Part shown: positions 1 to 10,852 of the stretch, one piece after another
Layout: each line of letters starts with the position of its first letter
Numbering within the stretch: position 1 is the first letter of the stretch
From: Ministeria vibrans ATCC 50519
Lineage: Eukaryota > Opisthokonta > Filasterea
Assembly: GCA_943704425.1 (NCBI GenBank)
Contig: CALSCP010002053.1
Location: 1 to 27,976, forward strand
DNA: 27,976 nt
Direction: 5' to 3'
The notes under the pieces: generated by a model
Database searches by the model: none
What the model was told of the DNA's origin: nothing
Seen by the model: the letters and a program-made list of their open reading frames with translations, nothing else
Made by a program: the position numbers and the translations under genes

Positions 1-60
<60 letters not shown>

Positions 61-74
61 TATATAATTTATAC
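1..74. repeat. CA/TA dinucleotide microsatellite inside a formin intron
   Basis: A run of CA units (about 1-14) passes directly into a run of TA units (about 15-56), followed by AT-rich sequence. On the minus strand this lies just after the formin splice donor at 73-74, so it is intronic. The intron continues past the left edge. The TA tract makes this region prone to length variation and assembly error. Confidence 0.9.
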
Positions 75-3000
75 CGAGTGCTGCTTTGTCCACAAAACGA
101 AGGTCTTTGTAAAAATGGGCAGCGTCGGGATAGTGCTGACGAACAGTGCGTGCAATGAACATGAGCAGTGACTGTTTCTTGTCGGACGAGCGAGTGTCGT
201 TGAGACGGTCAAAAGAGGTCACCTATGGAAAAAAAAATGGTGTCAAACGAAACAAAAGTATTGTAGGGAGTATTGGAGTGCTTACTTTGAAACCGTAAAC
301 ACCGCCACGTTTTGCTGAGTTAAGATAGTTTCCAAAGGCCAAAATGACTTCGAGAACGACGACAAACCGCTCGGAGGAGCGCAGGGCATTGCTTGCAACA
401 ATGATCGCGTCAATTTGCGGCATAATGTACCTGAATGGATCAAAAACAAGTCAGTGACACAAGAAAATAATAAGTGTAATTTCGTACTGGAGATCCTGGT
501 CAAAGGTGCCCATAAAGTACATGGCGCGCAGCTTCTGCTCGTAGCGCTCAATCTTGGTCATTTCGTAGAGGAAGCGATCACCCTCGGCGAGCTGCTTGTC
601 TTCGCTGACCTTCTCAGCAAGCAACAGACGCTCTTCGGCCGTTGGAACGACCTTGAGCAGCAAATCAACGTGTTCGGGGACAAGCGTGCGCAGGTCGGCC
701 GACTCGATAGCGTGTGTGATCTGTTCGGCAGTGAGACCAATGCGGCGTGTCGCCAGCACCACGTTGCGCGACCGGTTGCTGTCAATCACGTGCACCTTGG
801 CCTTCTTCCCTTCAGGTTGATTCAACGAAAACTTTCGGTCCAAACGCGCCTACACACATAAATAGTAATACATACACAGGTCCAAAACGTTAAAATAGAA
901 AAACGTTGCATTTGTGAAAAATGTTTAGAATGTACCTGAATTTCATGGGAACGAGTGTTGGTTTTGAAGAGCTCCTCAAACTCGCCAAAGTTGAGCTCTT
1001 CGTGAACGTGTTCGTCGTCGAGTTTCTCGAAAATGGTGTTCTTGGTGGCGCGCAGGGGCTGCCAGTTGAGAGTGGGCAAAGGCACATTTGGTCTATAACA
1101 GAAGAATAATAAACACACAATGATTATTATTATTCATTATCGCGATTCTTCTTTATTTTGTTTCTCTTTTTGTTGTTACCTGATGACTCGCTTTGCCTCG
1201 CGAAGACCATCGAGTGTGCCCATGTTGTTCATCATGCCGAGCATGGGTGGTGCGGCGGGAGGCGGAGGCATGCCGTTGTCGCCCATGGGCGGTGGGGGAG
1301 CAGGGGGCATGGGAATGTCGGCCATGGGCTCGGCTGTGATGCCGCCGACAATGGACGAGCGACGACGCGCTGAGATGCCACCCGACAAGTCAGTGGGCGC
1401 AGCGGCCGGTGGTGGGGGTACACCTTCGTCGTCGCTGTCACTGTCGTCGTCATCATCATCTGCATCACCGCCGAGTGCGCCGCCCTCACCGCCCTCCGCC
1501 TGAGTCTTGGCAATCTCTTCGTCTGCGAGCGCCGTGATCTCGGTGTCTTCGGCGAGCGCATCGTCAATCAGCGAGTGCATACCCTGTGCCTTCAGTTGCG
1601 CATCGAGTTTGGCCGCCTCGCGTCGCAACATGTTGGGTTTGCCCAGACGCAACTTCATCACACCAATCTTCTTCTTGAGCAGCTCGACTGTGCGCTCGTA
1701 CGACTCGAGCTTCTCAATGTTCTTGGCGGCGTCGGCGTGAGAGTTGTCGCGGTCTGCCGTGACCGTGCCGAGTTCCTTCTCGAGGGTCGCAATGCGCTCC
1801 ATGAGCGTATTCTGGGTCTCTTCGGCAGACTCCTTTGTCATTTGGAGTTCGTCTTCGAGCTTGGCGGCGAGCTTGAGGGCCGCCTTGGCCTCGCTGACAC
1901 CGCGCTGGAGAATGCCCACGTCGACATAGTTGTCGCGGTATGCACTGAGCTGGCCATGGAGTACCAGGTCGGGGTTCTGTTCGAGCTTGGCGAGGATGCT
2001 GCCAAGGCCCAGGTAGGTGAACTCGCCCTGGAGGTACACGCGCATGTTCATGTCCTCGCACGAGTGCACGACGACATTGATGAGCGACATACAGGCAATC
2101 TGGAAGTCTGTGGCGTCGCGCGATCGGTCGCTGGCGTGCTTGTTGAGTACCCTGATGAGGTACTCGAAGCGCGCGCGTTCGTTGTGGACGACGCGGAAGT
2201 TGTCAAAGGCATCGAGGAAGCGACGGTGACCGTCGCCCACTAGACAAATGGCACCGAGAAGCTCAAAGATGAGCACGAGAGTCTTGAGGGACGCCTTGTA
2301 GACGTTGAGCGCGATCAGTTTGATCGAGTCGTCGTGCATCATGACGCTGTTGAAGCCATACGAGTTGTTCATGAGTGCCTTGAGACAAACAATGCAGCGA
2401 TCGGCATCCTCGAGCTTGGCCGAGTCGTTGTCGGTACGCAGTGCGTCCGAGAGGACACCCAAGTACACGAGGAGCACGTCTGTGCCGTTGTGAGGGGCGT
2501 CGCAAAACTCCTTGACCCACGAGAGGGCGTTGGTCGACAGCGAAATGGCAAGATGGTTCAACATTTCGCCGCTCGCCATCATTTCCTTGGGCAGCTTCTT
2601 GCGCCCTTCACCACGAAAGTCTGCGTAGGCACGCAACACACGGATGAAGAAGGAGGCCGCATATCGACTCTGGTTGGAGTTTTTATCGTAAATGAGACGC
2701 CATTTCTTCTCGGGAGGCAGTTTCATGACCTACACACATACACACACACAAAGGTCAACATAATGGTTTTTAGAGGTGCGGTTTGACATTGAGTGAAAAA
2801 GTCAAATCTTGTCATTGTTTCGCTCGTCGCACCTCCATGAGCTCGGCGTCGGGCAAGTTCATATCGTCAAGGAACCTCATGAACATCTTTTGGAGATTCT
2901 CTTCACTGCAAAACGCAAAGGGGAGAGAAAGTAAGTGTAAGTTGGAAAAACAAATGTTGGCGATCTCGAGAATGAGAAAAAGAAAAATAGAGAGCGCGAG

Positions 3001-3888
3001 CGACACAGACAAGACTTGCAGTTGAGATTGATGTGTGTTATGTGAGTGTAGAGGGGCGCTGGGGAGTTGAGGAGCCTCGAGGTGAGTGTGAGAGGCGTTT
3101 CAGACAAGTGAGCAAAACACAAAAAAAAAACATCCACACGACAAGAGGACAATTGCGCAAGACAAGTGGTCGCAGGCGGTGGTGCAGCGGCAAATCAATG
3201 GGGCGAGTGGGTGAATTCGCGCCCGCTGAGACGCGGAGGGCGCGTAGGAGAGAGGAGAGTGAGAATATCAACGAAAAAGCCGTCGTCACTTTTTTGGTTT
3301 GATTCGCTGTTTTTTTTAAGCACATCGCGTGTAGACAGGGAGACGGGTTCAGCGGCGAGAATAGTTGGAGTAGACGTGTTTGTCTGGGGTGTGGAGCGCA
3401 AGGGGGCGGGGAGAGCAGGCGAGGAGAGCGTGAGCGGTGAAAGAACGTTTTTAAGGACACGTAAATCGGAATGAAAAAAAAGAAAGTCACAGACTGTGTG
3501 TGAAAGAGAAGCAAGCAGGCCCGACCCAGCGGCGCGGAGACGGGGGCCAAGACGACATGCAAGCAGGGGAGCGGGAGCAAGGGCGGCGGCAGAGCGCGAT
3601 GGGGGCGCAGGGACAGCAAACAGAGCGGAGAGAGGCGAGGGGGATCTGCAGCGGTCACAGAAACTGTCAAACCGCCCGTGCGCAATGCATGCCGCGCCCC
3701 CCTCCCCACGCACACCCGCCGCGCGTCGCCCGATGCCCACTGCAGTCCACAGGACCGCGTTCGAGAGCGACTCTGTGTTTCGCCCTTTTTTTTCCTTTTT
3801 CTCCTTTTGATATTTCGAACCTGGGCATTGGAAGGTCATCGAAAGTCAGCACCTTGGCGGGTGCCTCCTTTGACGAAGATCCTCCCAT
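75..3888 (-). CDS. FMNL: FMNL/diaphanous-type formin, 3' end beyond window
   Basis: Actin nucleator and elongator at membranes. Seven visible exons, in transcript order: 3821-3888, 2833-2905, 1180-2729, 936-1092, 488-849, 286-430, 75-222, all in consistent phase (834 residues visible). The N-terminus MGGSSSK fits the MGxxxS N-myristoylation pattern, as in animal FMNL proteins. It is followed by LPMPSEENLQ, DDMNLP and LPPEKKWRLI, which read like the FMNL/DAAM Rho-GTPase-binding segment. Next come an FH3 armadillo region (to about 320), a coiled coil (about 330-420), an acidic D/S stretch (about 470), a short FH1 with PPPP runs (about 485-545), and FH2 from PNVPLPTLNWQPL (about 565). FH2 hallmarks include LRAM, GNYLNSAKRGG and YGFKV. 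The end of FH2 and any DAD tail are off the left edge. The formin call is firm; the FMNL rather than DAAM/DIA subclass rests on the N-terminus. Confidence 0.95.
2906..3820 (-). other. Long first intron of the formin gene (915 b)
   Basis: Donor GTTCGA and acceptor TGCAG join ATG CCC AG to T GAA GAG and restore the conserved MPSEEN segment. The intron is about ten times longer than most in the window. Its minus (sense) strand is strongly pyrimidine-rich. It carries long open frames of low-complexity Ser/Pro/Leu content that resemble no domain, so I treat it as noncoding. It may hold regulatory sequence or an alternative first exon. Confidence 0.8.
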
Positions 3889-4043
3889 GTTGGAGCAAGG
3901 AGAAGAATTTTTTTACGATTATTATCGTAAAAATTGCGATAAGTTCAAATCGATGATCGATTGATCGACTCACAATAAAATATAAATCTCACTTTTTTTG
4001 GTTGTGTGTCTGTGGATTTCTGACTCGGTGGACAAGGCTGGAT
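3889..4043. promoter_or_regulatory. Divergent promoter between formin and NDUFAF3, with inverted repeat
   Basis: The two start codons are 155 b apart and face away from each other, so this AT-rich gap must hold both 5' UTRs and promoters. It contains a perfect inverted repeat (TTTTACGAT, 4-base spacer, ATCGTAAAA; 3911-3932) and two overlapping ATCGAT cores at 3949-3961. The promoter role is inferred from position only. Confidence 0.6.
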
Positions 4044-4896
4044 ATGTTGATTCTTTCAAGAGTGATGCTCTCTGCAACGAGACCGATGCGCGCTGCGGCA
4101 TGGATGAGCATGAGGAATTTCAGTTCGAGAACTGATCAACTTCGCTCAGAGGAGATGGAAGCACCGTCGCAGATACTGCAACGACTTGGTGCGTAGTAGG
4201 AGCCTAGGGGCTCGAGCCTCAAGATGGAGGGGACGGGAGACGAGTGGGCGGGAGAGCAAATGGAAAACGAACGACTGACTGACTGACACACTCTGTCCTC
4301 TTTCACACAGAAACCGACAGCATGAGCCACATTACAGACTACGGGCCGCATGGGTTTACAGTCAACGGACTCCATTTTGCCTCGCCCGTTGCCGTCTTTC
4401 CCACCTTCTCTCTCATTTGGAAGGTGATCGACTCACACACATAATAATTATTACCTATACTATATTTTCTTGGTGGTCACAATCAAGTTGAACGTCTGTT
4501 ACTTTGTAGCCGAGGACCTTTGAAGAATTGTCCGTTGAGTCATTGTCTCTCTTCACTCTGTACAGACCGAAACTTGGTGCGGCACACGCGAGAAACGGGT
4601 CCTTTCTAAATATGCATGTTCTATACTGGTAGATATTCTATTGATTGGGAGTGGCAAACGGATTCAACCACTAAGTCCGGAAGTCAAACAGTTTGCACAG
4701 CGTCACAGGCTGCATTTGGAAGTCGTCGATTCGGTTAGGGAGTCGAACGCGCAGAGAAAAATACTCACTGGGCTCCATCGGTATATGTGTCTGTCTATGT
4801 GTTTTCTAGGCCAATGCATGCTCCACATTCAACTTTTTAGTGCAAGAGGGCCGCATGGTCGCGGCCGGTCTCATTCCCATTGGAAAGTTGTCGTGA
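4044..4896 (+). CDS. NDUFAF3: NDUFAF3-like mitochondrial complex I assembly factor
   Basis: Mth938/DUF498-type protein that acts in early assembly of respiratory complex I in the mitochondrial matrix. Exons 4044-4188, 4311-4423, 4510-4576, 4633-4733 and 4810-4896 splice in phase to 170 aa. The first about 45 residues are rich in Arg, Ser and Ala and lack acidic residues until the end, as in a mitochondrial presequence. Conserved blocks follow: DYGPHGFTVNG, LIWKPRTFEEL, LDILLIGSGKR, IQPLSPEV, ANACSTFNFL and EGRMVAAGLIPIG. The length matches the family (human about 184 aa). ATG 4044 is the first in-frame start; ATG 4065 is an alternative. The gene converges tail to tail with TMA7. Confidence 0.93.
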
Positions 4897-4926
4897 AAAA
4901 TGTTTTAATGTTACTCGATTGATTGT

Positions 4927-5824
<898 letters not shown>

Positions 5825-6085
5825 TGATATCAAATACTTCTATAAAAGTAATCAATAAATTAATTAAATCAATCGATTGAATCGAAGGACCAATTCGTCC
5901 GGGAAAGTGAAAAGAGGGTGAGTGTTGTGGTCTGTGCAGTCTCCAGTCTGGCATCGTCTGTGCGTGACCTAGCTCGCATGAGTTTATTTATTGAGTGTGA
6001 ACTACTTACATTGAATACTTTACACTATATTAATTTATGATGTTTCACACCACACACACACACACACACAGTTTTACACTTTGAA
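5825..6085. promoter_or_regulatory. TMA7 promoter region and VKOR 3' UTR with CA repeat
   Basis: Both flanking genes are on the minus strand, so this gap carries the VKOR 3' UTR (right side) and the TMA7 promoter (left side). A CA repeat occupies about 6049-6070, read as TG in the VKOR transcript. An ATCGAT core sits at 5872-5877. No further gene is visible. Confidence 0.5.
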
Positions 6086-6631
6086 TCATTCATCCTTCTT
6101 TTGCCGCTGCCAATCTGAAGTATTGGCTTTGGTCGCTTTGGTTGCGTTGGTCGCGTTGAGAAGTTTGACTTCACGCCAAGAGATGCAGAGCAGTGCGCCA
6201 TTGAGAACGTATGATGTGAGACACACAACACACAAGTCATGTAAGAGAAACGCCAGAATGTACGCCAAGTAGACACAGCTGAGACACGCAAGACTGGTAG
6301 CAGCAAAGATGCCGTAGGCAAAGACCCAGTGCTTGGAAGAGAGCAGACCGACGAGGAGAGAGCACACAAAGAACAACAGACCGACAAGAACATTCGGGAC
6401 ATTCAGCCAATGGTCGTCGCCCAGAAGCGCTCCAGCGATGCCAAAGCCCCGCCCATACTTGCTGCGAAAGACCGTCGAGCACGAGACAGACGCGTGAAGG
6501 TCACAAGCGGGCGAGAAGGTGGAGTCCAATTCGAGATTCCGCTGTGTGTCCAGCGCGTAAAGAGAGAGCGCAATTCCACCCAGGCAAAGTGCAAGGCGAG
6601 GCCAGAACACCTGCAAAGAATGGGAATCCAT
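6086..6631 (-). CDS. VKORC1: Vitamin K epoxide reductase (VKORC1-like), single exon
   Basis: ER membrane thiol-disulfide enzyme that reduces vitamin K epoxide or other quinones. The 181-aa product has the animal-type VKOR layout (human 163 aa): TM1 (RLALCLGGIALSLYAL), lumenal loop with Cys43 and Cys51 (CDLHASVSCSTVF), the GRGFGI segment, Asn80, further TM helices, and the redox CVVC centre at 134-137 (HDLCVVCLTSY). The C-terminus KKDE fits a KKxx ER-retrieval signal. There is no thioredoxin fusion as in plants and bacteria. The start ATG at 6631 is the only one that precedes TM1. It lies 72 b from the SCAPER start on the opposite strand. Whether the substrate is vitamin K or another quinone cannot be told. 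Confidence 0.95.
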   Translation of the reverse strand: MDSHSLQVFWPRLALCLGGIALSLYALDTQRNLELDSTFSPACDLHASVSCSTVFRSKYGRGFGIAGALLGDDHWLNVPNVLVGLLFFVCSLLVGLLSSKHWVFAYGIFAATSLACLSCVYLAYILAFLLHDLCVVCLTSYVLNGALLCISWREVKLLNATNATKATKANTSDWQRQKKDE

Positions 6632-6703
6632 TGAAAGAAACGATTTGTTGTGTTTAATCTTATCCGATTACTCAAATATCATTTTCTTTCACACACTTTT
6701 TTA
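6632..6703. promoter_or_regulatory. 72-b bidirectional promoter gap, VKOR/SCAPER
   Basis: The starts of two divergent genes are separated by only 72 b, so both promoters and 5' UTRs must overlap or run into the neighbouring gene. The gap is AT-rich, with a TTTTTTAA stretch directly before the SCAPER ATG. No TATA box can be assigned with confidence. Confidence 0.55.
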
Positions 6704-9700
6704 ATGTCTGAGGACGAGGACGACTCGGGCGAGTGGCACGTCGTCGTTCGTCGACGACCAGGCGGTGGAATTGCGTGGTCTGTGCCAGCCAAGGGCAAAG
6801 CGGCCAGGCCGCCGTCGAAGAAAAGCCGGTCGTCAGTGGCAACGACAACAACAGCAACAACAACGACCGCACCGGCGGCGTCGACACCACCACCATCACC
6901 ACCACCACCACCGCCGCCGCCGACTTTTGCGGCAGGTGCGCCGGCAGCGGCAGCCGCACAGCGAGTGTCTGACAACGAACTCGAACACCAACGAGAAACG
7001 CGCACCTTCAATGTGATGCTCTACGACCTCCAGTGCGCCATCGACAGCCTCTACTTGCTGTGCGAGTCGGCGTCTGCCGTCGAGTGCGACGACCTTGTCA
7101 CGGTGCTTGAGACTGCGCGCGTCGACTTTAGTGCACTCGCTGATCGGCACCACTTGCTCGACGAGTACCTCGAAGACAGCAACACGAGCGGCGGCATTGC
7201 ATGGGAAGTGCGAAAATCCACGTCACGAGGGAGCACCATTGGTGGCGGTGGCGGTGGTGGTGCTTTGGGTGAGAGTGGCGCGGTGCTAAGTTACGCTGAT
7301 AGTGTGCGTCGCAACACGTCGCGTACGGCATCTCGCACGGTCACTGCGACGGCGACAGCCGCCCGGGACAGCATCCCGCTCATTGTAGACGACTCGGAGT
7401 GGCCCCAGACAGACACAGTTGAAGACAACCTGAGCGACTCGGACACGACGCCGAACCCACTCAAACGCAGTGCCTCCCTCCCGAGCCACGCCAATGCGAC
7501 CAACGTGTCGTTTAACCCGCCTCTCACCACACAACAGAATGCGCTGCACGAGCGTCTCAGTAGTCCGCAGCGACGTCGGCGTTCCATTGAGGAACTTCGA
7601 CGTGCCGAGCAAGAGCGCATGCAACGTGCGGCACAACTGCGCGAAGAGCTGCACCAGGAACGCGCTCTGAAATTGCGTCGTGTCAGCGAACGCGTGAAGG
7701 GAGTCCATGAGGCGTATCGCGAAAAGAGACGACGCGCCCAAAAGCAGTTTGACGAGAAGATGTCGCGGGCGGCAGAGCTGCGTGGTGCACACCTACGCGA
7801 GCGTGTACGCAAGGCACAGGAGGAGGAGGCCAAGGTGCAGGAAGTGGCATTTATTGCGTCGCTTGAGGCGGAGAATCGACGGCGCGAGGCAGAGGCGCGT
7901 GAGGAGCAGGAGCGCGCACGGGCACAGGTGGTGGAGACGCAGCGAAGTGCACGACGGGCGAGCAAGGCAGCACGCGAGGAGGCCGTGCAGCGACGTCGTA
8001 GGGAGCTCGAGGAAATGCGACTCGAGCGCAATCGGCTGCTTTTGGTGCGTAGGCGTGCCAAAGAGACGCAGCTGGAACAGGAGCGAGAGCAGCGTGAACG
8101 GGAGCGTGAAAGGGAGCGCATGGAACGTCGTGAGATGGAAGAGCGACGTCGTGAGGAGCGTCGGCAGGTAGCACAAGCGACCAAAGGAGCACTGCAGCAG
8201 CGACTGGACACGGCACTGGCGGGCTCGGAGAAACGACGCGAGGAGCACTTGAGGGAACGGAGTGCGTTGGCGACAGGAAGTAGTGCGGTGGCAGTGCGTT
8301 CAAGGGAGGAGTCGGGGGTAGATGGGTCGGCTGAAAGTGAAAGTGGAAGTGAGGGGGAGAGTAGCCAGACGAGTGGCAAGAAGATGTCGCAGCAGCAGCA
8401 GCCGAGAAGGAGACGACGTGGAAAACGTCTGAAGAAGCGCAAGAGCACACTTAGTCGTGGTACTGCTGCTGCGACCCATATTGCTGTCACAGCGAGTGAT
8501 GCTGTGAAGACGGAAGAGACAAAAGGAGAAGTGGTGGAGCAGGTGGTGGCAATGCTGAGGGAGGGAGAGCGGAGTGTACAGAGGCGAGCGCGTAAGACAC
8601 GCCAGCGCATGATGCTGCTGGTGGGCAAGTCGCTGTTGCGCCCAGTAGCAATGTCGCTTGCGGACTCGACATGCGCTTTGCGCTTTACAGTGGCCGCATG
8701 TGTGCGTGGATTGTGGTCAAGTGAGTCGCGCGTTGTTGCGCGTTCCATTGTGGGTCTCGCACGCGCAACGGAAACGGACGAGCGACTACACGCAGAGCTG
8801 GAGGCGATCGGAGTGGTTGCTCGGATGGCACACATTGTGGTGGAGCAGCAGTACAGCGCACTTACGCCCGACACGCTTGTGGCTGCACTCTCTGTTTTGC
8901 GGCATACTCTCAACTCCAACAGACGCAAGAGCAGTGACGATATGTTTGTCAAGTGGAGTGCGCTTCACGCGACCCTCGTGGATGTCCTGGTGGAGGCAGT
9001 GTCGCAAGCGGCAGATGTGCACTCTCGTGATGATGATGACAACAACAAGGCGACGCTTCTTACTCTTGCTCAACTGGCACTTGAACTGCTCACACGCACA
9101 CTTGAACTGACGTATTGCTGTGTCCTTTCTGCACACTCTCTGCTGATGCGTTATGTGTCGCTTTCCGGTGCACTCTATGCACTGCGTTGGATTTTTCAAC
9201 AGGTTCGTAGTAGTGTGGAAGCGAGTGCCGCGTCGCACACCCTCGCCACACACGCAATTGCACTGTGTGTGGCGCTTACCACCGACGGCAGCGCAGGTTT
9301 TGACGCTGAAACACAAACACTCGTGGACGAGAGTGTGGTGCGCACTGAACTGTGCGGCGCCATTGTACAACTGATCCATGCCGTCATGCTGGAACCATCT
9401 GACCGTGATACGCCAGTGCCTTCCGTAGTCACACTCCTTGTCAGCGACAGCGACGACACATCGCGCCTCTCCCTTGTCCGCCAATGCCTCCTGACTCTGT
9501 CGCGTCTTCTCGCTCGTCCCTCGGGTGAGCATCTGCTGCCTGACCAGTGGGCCCAGTCTGCGTCGCTTCTTGCACAACTGCGCCAGTTTGCCGGCGCACT
9601 TCTCCGTCAAGGCAGTCGACGTCTTGTCACTCACCGTCGCACCACAATGCTCACTCCACATACACACACTCTCCTCAGCGACTGTCTCACCGACACCATC

Positions 9701-10065
9701 CACCTTCTGGGACTTCTCGTGCGCTCACGTCAGCCCCACCTGCAGGATCTCCTTCGCCACGGCGCCACGCCCACCCTCTTACAGTCTATGTGTCGCCTTC
9801 CCATTCACTTCTTTACTCTGCCAAAGTGAGCGAAAGGGGGGAAAAGATGAAAAAAAAACCACACTCACTAATTACTTCTTCCATAAGGTTCCAGTGTGCG
9901 CTCCTGCCGACCCTTGCCGCCGCCTGCCACCACAACCCTGCCAGCACTCAAGTCGTCTCGGCCGAACTCTCTTTGCAACTGATCACTGACTTTTTTGCTG
10001 ACGAGTTACTCTCCTCACTTCCCAGTGTCGTGCGTTGCTTTTCTGTACGTCCCGCAGTCTTTTGA
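6704..10065 (+). CDS. SCAPER: SCAPER (S-phase cyclin A-associated protein in the ER)
   Basis: Exons 6704-9825 and 9888-10065 join in phase to 1099 aa (donor GTGAGC, acceptor ATAAG). Layout: acidic N-terminus (MSEDEDDSGEW), low-complexity Thr/Ala/Pro region, an alpha-helical N-domain (about 110-160), then the diagnostic LHERLSSPQRRRRSIEE and a very long Arg/Glu coiled coil containing VQEVAFIASLEAENRR, close to the SCAPER family sequence. A helical C-terminal domain ends with LLRHGATPTLLQSMCRLP and, in exon 2, FQCALLPTLAAACHHN. In animals the protein binds cyclin A and affects cilia and cell cycle. I see no C2H2 zinc finger like that in the human protein. A coding upstream extension of the frame exists, but MSEDEDD is the natural start. 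Confidence 0.95.
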
Positions 10066-10314
10066 ATGTAATTATTTTGTTTTGTAAAAATGTAATCGAC
10101 CAATACTAATGGAAAGATAGAGCGAGCGTCGCTTTCAAGTTTAGCATTGCAAAGCTTGTCTCTTGTGTTGTGCACGCTGGAGTTCCTGCTTTAATTTGTG
10201 ATCTGCCATTCTCTCACACATACGACATACAATATAGAATATCACACAATAATAGTTATAACAACAATAATTAATAATAATAATAAAAATTAATAATAAT
10301 TATTTACAATAATC

Positions 10315-10362
<48 letters not shown>

Positions 10363-10852
10363 TTTTATAGTTTGCGGATGCCTTGATGATTATGTAGGAA
10401 TGTCACAAGCACCTCTGTGTTCTCCCATATTACCGTTATGGTTACCGCTAGTAGTTTAGTATATTGCCCTAGGATTTCCAAAAAAAAAAATAGTTTAGTA
10501 TTATTATAATAATTATGAAAAATAAAGCGGTACTCGTAATAATAATAAATTTTATTATCAGAAAGGCTTGTCTATCAATCTAAAGCCCAATGCGCTTCTA
10601 CCGCTCAAAATCCCAACTTCCGCGCATCTATGGTGTTCCAACTCTCATTATAACCCTATTGGTGGCAGTTGCTGCACGATTCACTGCACTTTAGATCTTT
10701 TTCACACGCGAATATTATCCCGGAACCAAAAATAATAACAGTAATAATTATTATTATTTGTCACTCTTTTCTCTCTCACTCACTCTCTCTCTCTCTCTTC
10801 CTCTCTCTCACTCACTCACTCACTCACTCTCTGCCTGTGTCTCCGCCTGTGT
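10066..10852. other. AT-rich intergenic stretch with AAT and CT repeats
   Basis: This 787-b gap lies between SCAPER and the kinase, both on plus. It holds the SCAPER 3' UTR, an (AAT)n-type microsatellite (about 10258-10370), scattered poly-A and AATAAT blocks, and a pyrimidine tract of CTCT and CTCA units (about 10764-10832) just upstream of the kinase ATG. I saw no ORF, tRNA or snRNA that I could support. Confidence 0.7.
10258..10370. repeat. (AAT)n trinucleotide microsatellite
   Basis: Degenerate ATA/AAT units run from about 10258 and become perfect between about 10311 and 10360. It is intergenic. Similar short AAT blocks recur near 10530-10550 and 10735-10757. Confidence 0.9.

Noticed and set aside
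1575-2243. 222-aa plus-strand open frame opposite the formin
   Set aside because: Shadow of the FH3/coiled-coil exon; composition mirrors the sense strand.
3038-3715. 225-aa minus-strand open frame in formin intron 1
   Set aside because: Pyrimidine-rich, Ser/Pro/Leu low complexity, no domain; exons on both sides join perfectly without it.
3815-3826. TTCGAACC, like a reversed tRNA B box
   Set aside because: It is the formin exon 1 donor region; no A box or acceptor stem can be formed around it.
7291-8952. 553-aa open frame on the minus strand across SCAPER
   Set aside because: Arg/Ser/Leu low-complexity antisense shadow of the SCAPER coiled coil; the plus frame has clear family similarity.
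8786-9703. 305-aa minus-strand open frame
   Set aside because: Antisense shadow of the SCAPER C-terminal domain; no domain and no plausible start context.
10377-10480. TTGATGATT, a possible snoRNA C box in the intergenic region
   Set aside because: No D box at suitable distance and no closing stem.
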